NCBI GenBank assembly: GCA_017417465.1
Contig: JAFPZD010000202.1
Location: 1 to 51,236 of the forward strand
DNA length: 51,236 bases
Source of the DNA: Prevotella sp.
GTDB lineage: Bacteria; Bacteroidota; Bacteroidia; Bacteroidales; Bacteroidaceae
Direction: 5' to 3'
A program made the translations under genes and the position numbers. Below, piece after piece: positions 51,127-51,236 of the stretch; positions within the stretch are counted from its first letter, which is position 1; each line of letters starts with the position of its first letter. The notes under the pieces were generated by a model, which saw only the letters and a list, made by a program, of their open reading frames with translations, had not been told where the DNA came from and did no database searches.

Positions 51127-51196
51127 AACAACGAATTAAACGAATTAAACGAATTACAACGCGCAGCAATTCGTTTAATTCGTTAAATTCGTTGTT
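51127..51196. repeat. AT-rich palindromic element at the right edge
   Basis: Arms AACAACGAATTAAACGAATT... and ...AATTCGTTAAATTCGTTGTT around ACAACGCGCAGC. The arm start AACAACGAATT is the same as in the REP-like elements at 13012 and 16185, with the inner part replaced by repeated AAACGAATT units. Confidence 0.75.
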
Positions 51197-51236
51197 GGAA
51201 AAAGGATTATTTGTATAAACTAAATTTGAACAGTTA

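Noticed and set aside
1-51236. tRNA, rRNA and replication origin
   Set aside because: No cloverleaf, rRNA core or DnaA-box cluster was recognised by eye.

Overview
The window looks like chromosomal DNA of a gut or rumen Bacteroidales bacterium, most likely in the Prevotella group. The grounds are the many promoters of the Bacteroidetes type (TTTG ... TAnnTTTG, often TACCTTTGCA), the hybrid two-component sensor with an AraC tail, the Prevotella-like C-terminal motif (GLYIxNGKKV) on secreted proteins, and the mix of pectin-active enzymes with NrfHA and CcsBA. No tRNA, rRNA or CRISPR was seen. The assignment is inference from families; no database search was possible.

Layout. (1) 1-3106: an AT-rich foreign patch. 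It has the 3' end of an ISL3-like transposase, a gene that seems to have lost its 5' end, and three small genes that look like immunity-type proteins. Two of these are bounded by related perfect or near-perfect palindromes (1672-1701, 2973-3006). The second palindrome abuts the last ~32 codons of a broken DMT/EamA permease. (2) 3107-6480: a small outer-membrane barrel, a dockerin-type gene fragment, then ~2 kb with no intact gene but an orphan promoter with a hairpin (possible small RNA) and several repeat arrays. (3) 6492-12890: two large secreted multidomain proteins, one with Big_2 and a new-looking 'YDF' module, the other with chitobiase-C-like repeats, OB-like domains and a dockerin. (4) 13012-18111: nitrite ammonification: a Crp/Fnr regulator divergent from nrfH-nrfA with a near-perfect operator between them, then ResB and CcsA for cytochrome c assembly. 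REP-like hairpins flank the regulator-nrfHA segment. (5) 18193-39111: a rhamnogalacturonan-type polysaccharide locus without SusC/SusD: one HTCS sensor and three operons (GH106-GH2; a CBM-like protein; PL11, GH43-GH28 fusion, two YDF proteins, a 58-residue protein). The three operon promoters share a TACG-centred motif that may be the HTCS operator. (6) 39273-46861: a divergent LpxA and an RND efflux operon (adaptor, pump, outer-membrane factor) interrupted by a four-helix-bundle gene that sits between inverted repeats. (7) 47261-50213: a sulfatase and an AGCS amino-acid/Na+ symporter with overlapping reading frames; then ~1 kb with large nested hairpins.

The most striking cross-cutting signals are: the palindrome-bounded immunity-gene cassette; heptanucleotide-phased mini-repeats that occur between genes and also in frame inside several conserved enzymes; the repeated YDF module; the shared candidate HTCS operator; and the four-helix-bundle cassette inside the efflux operon.
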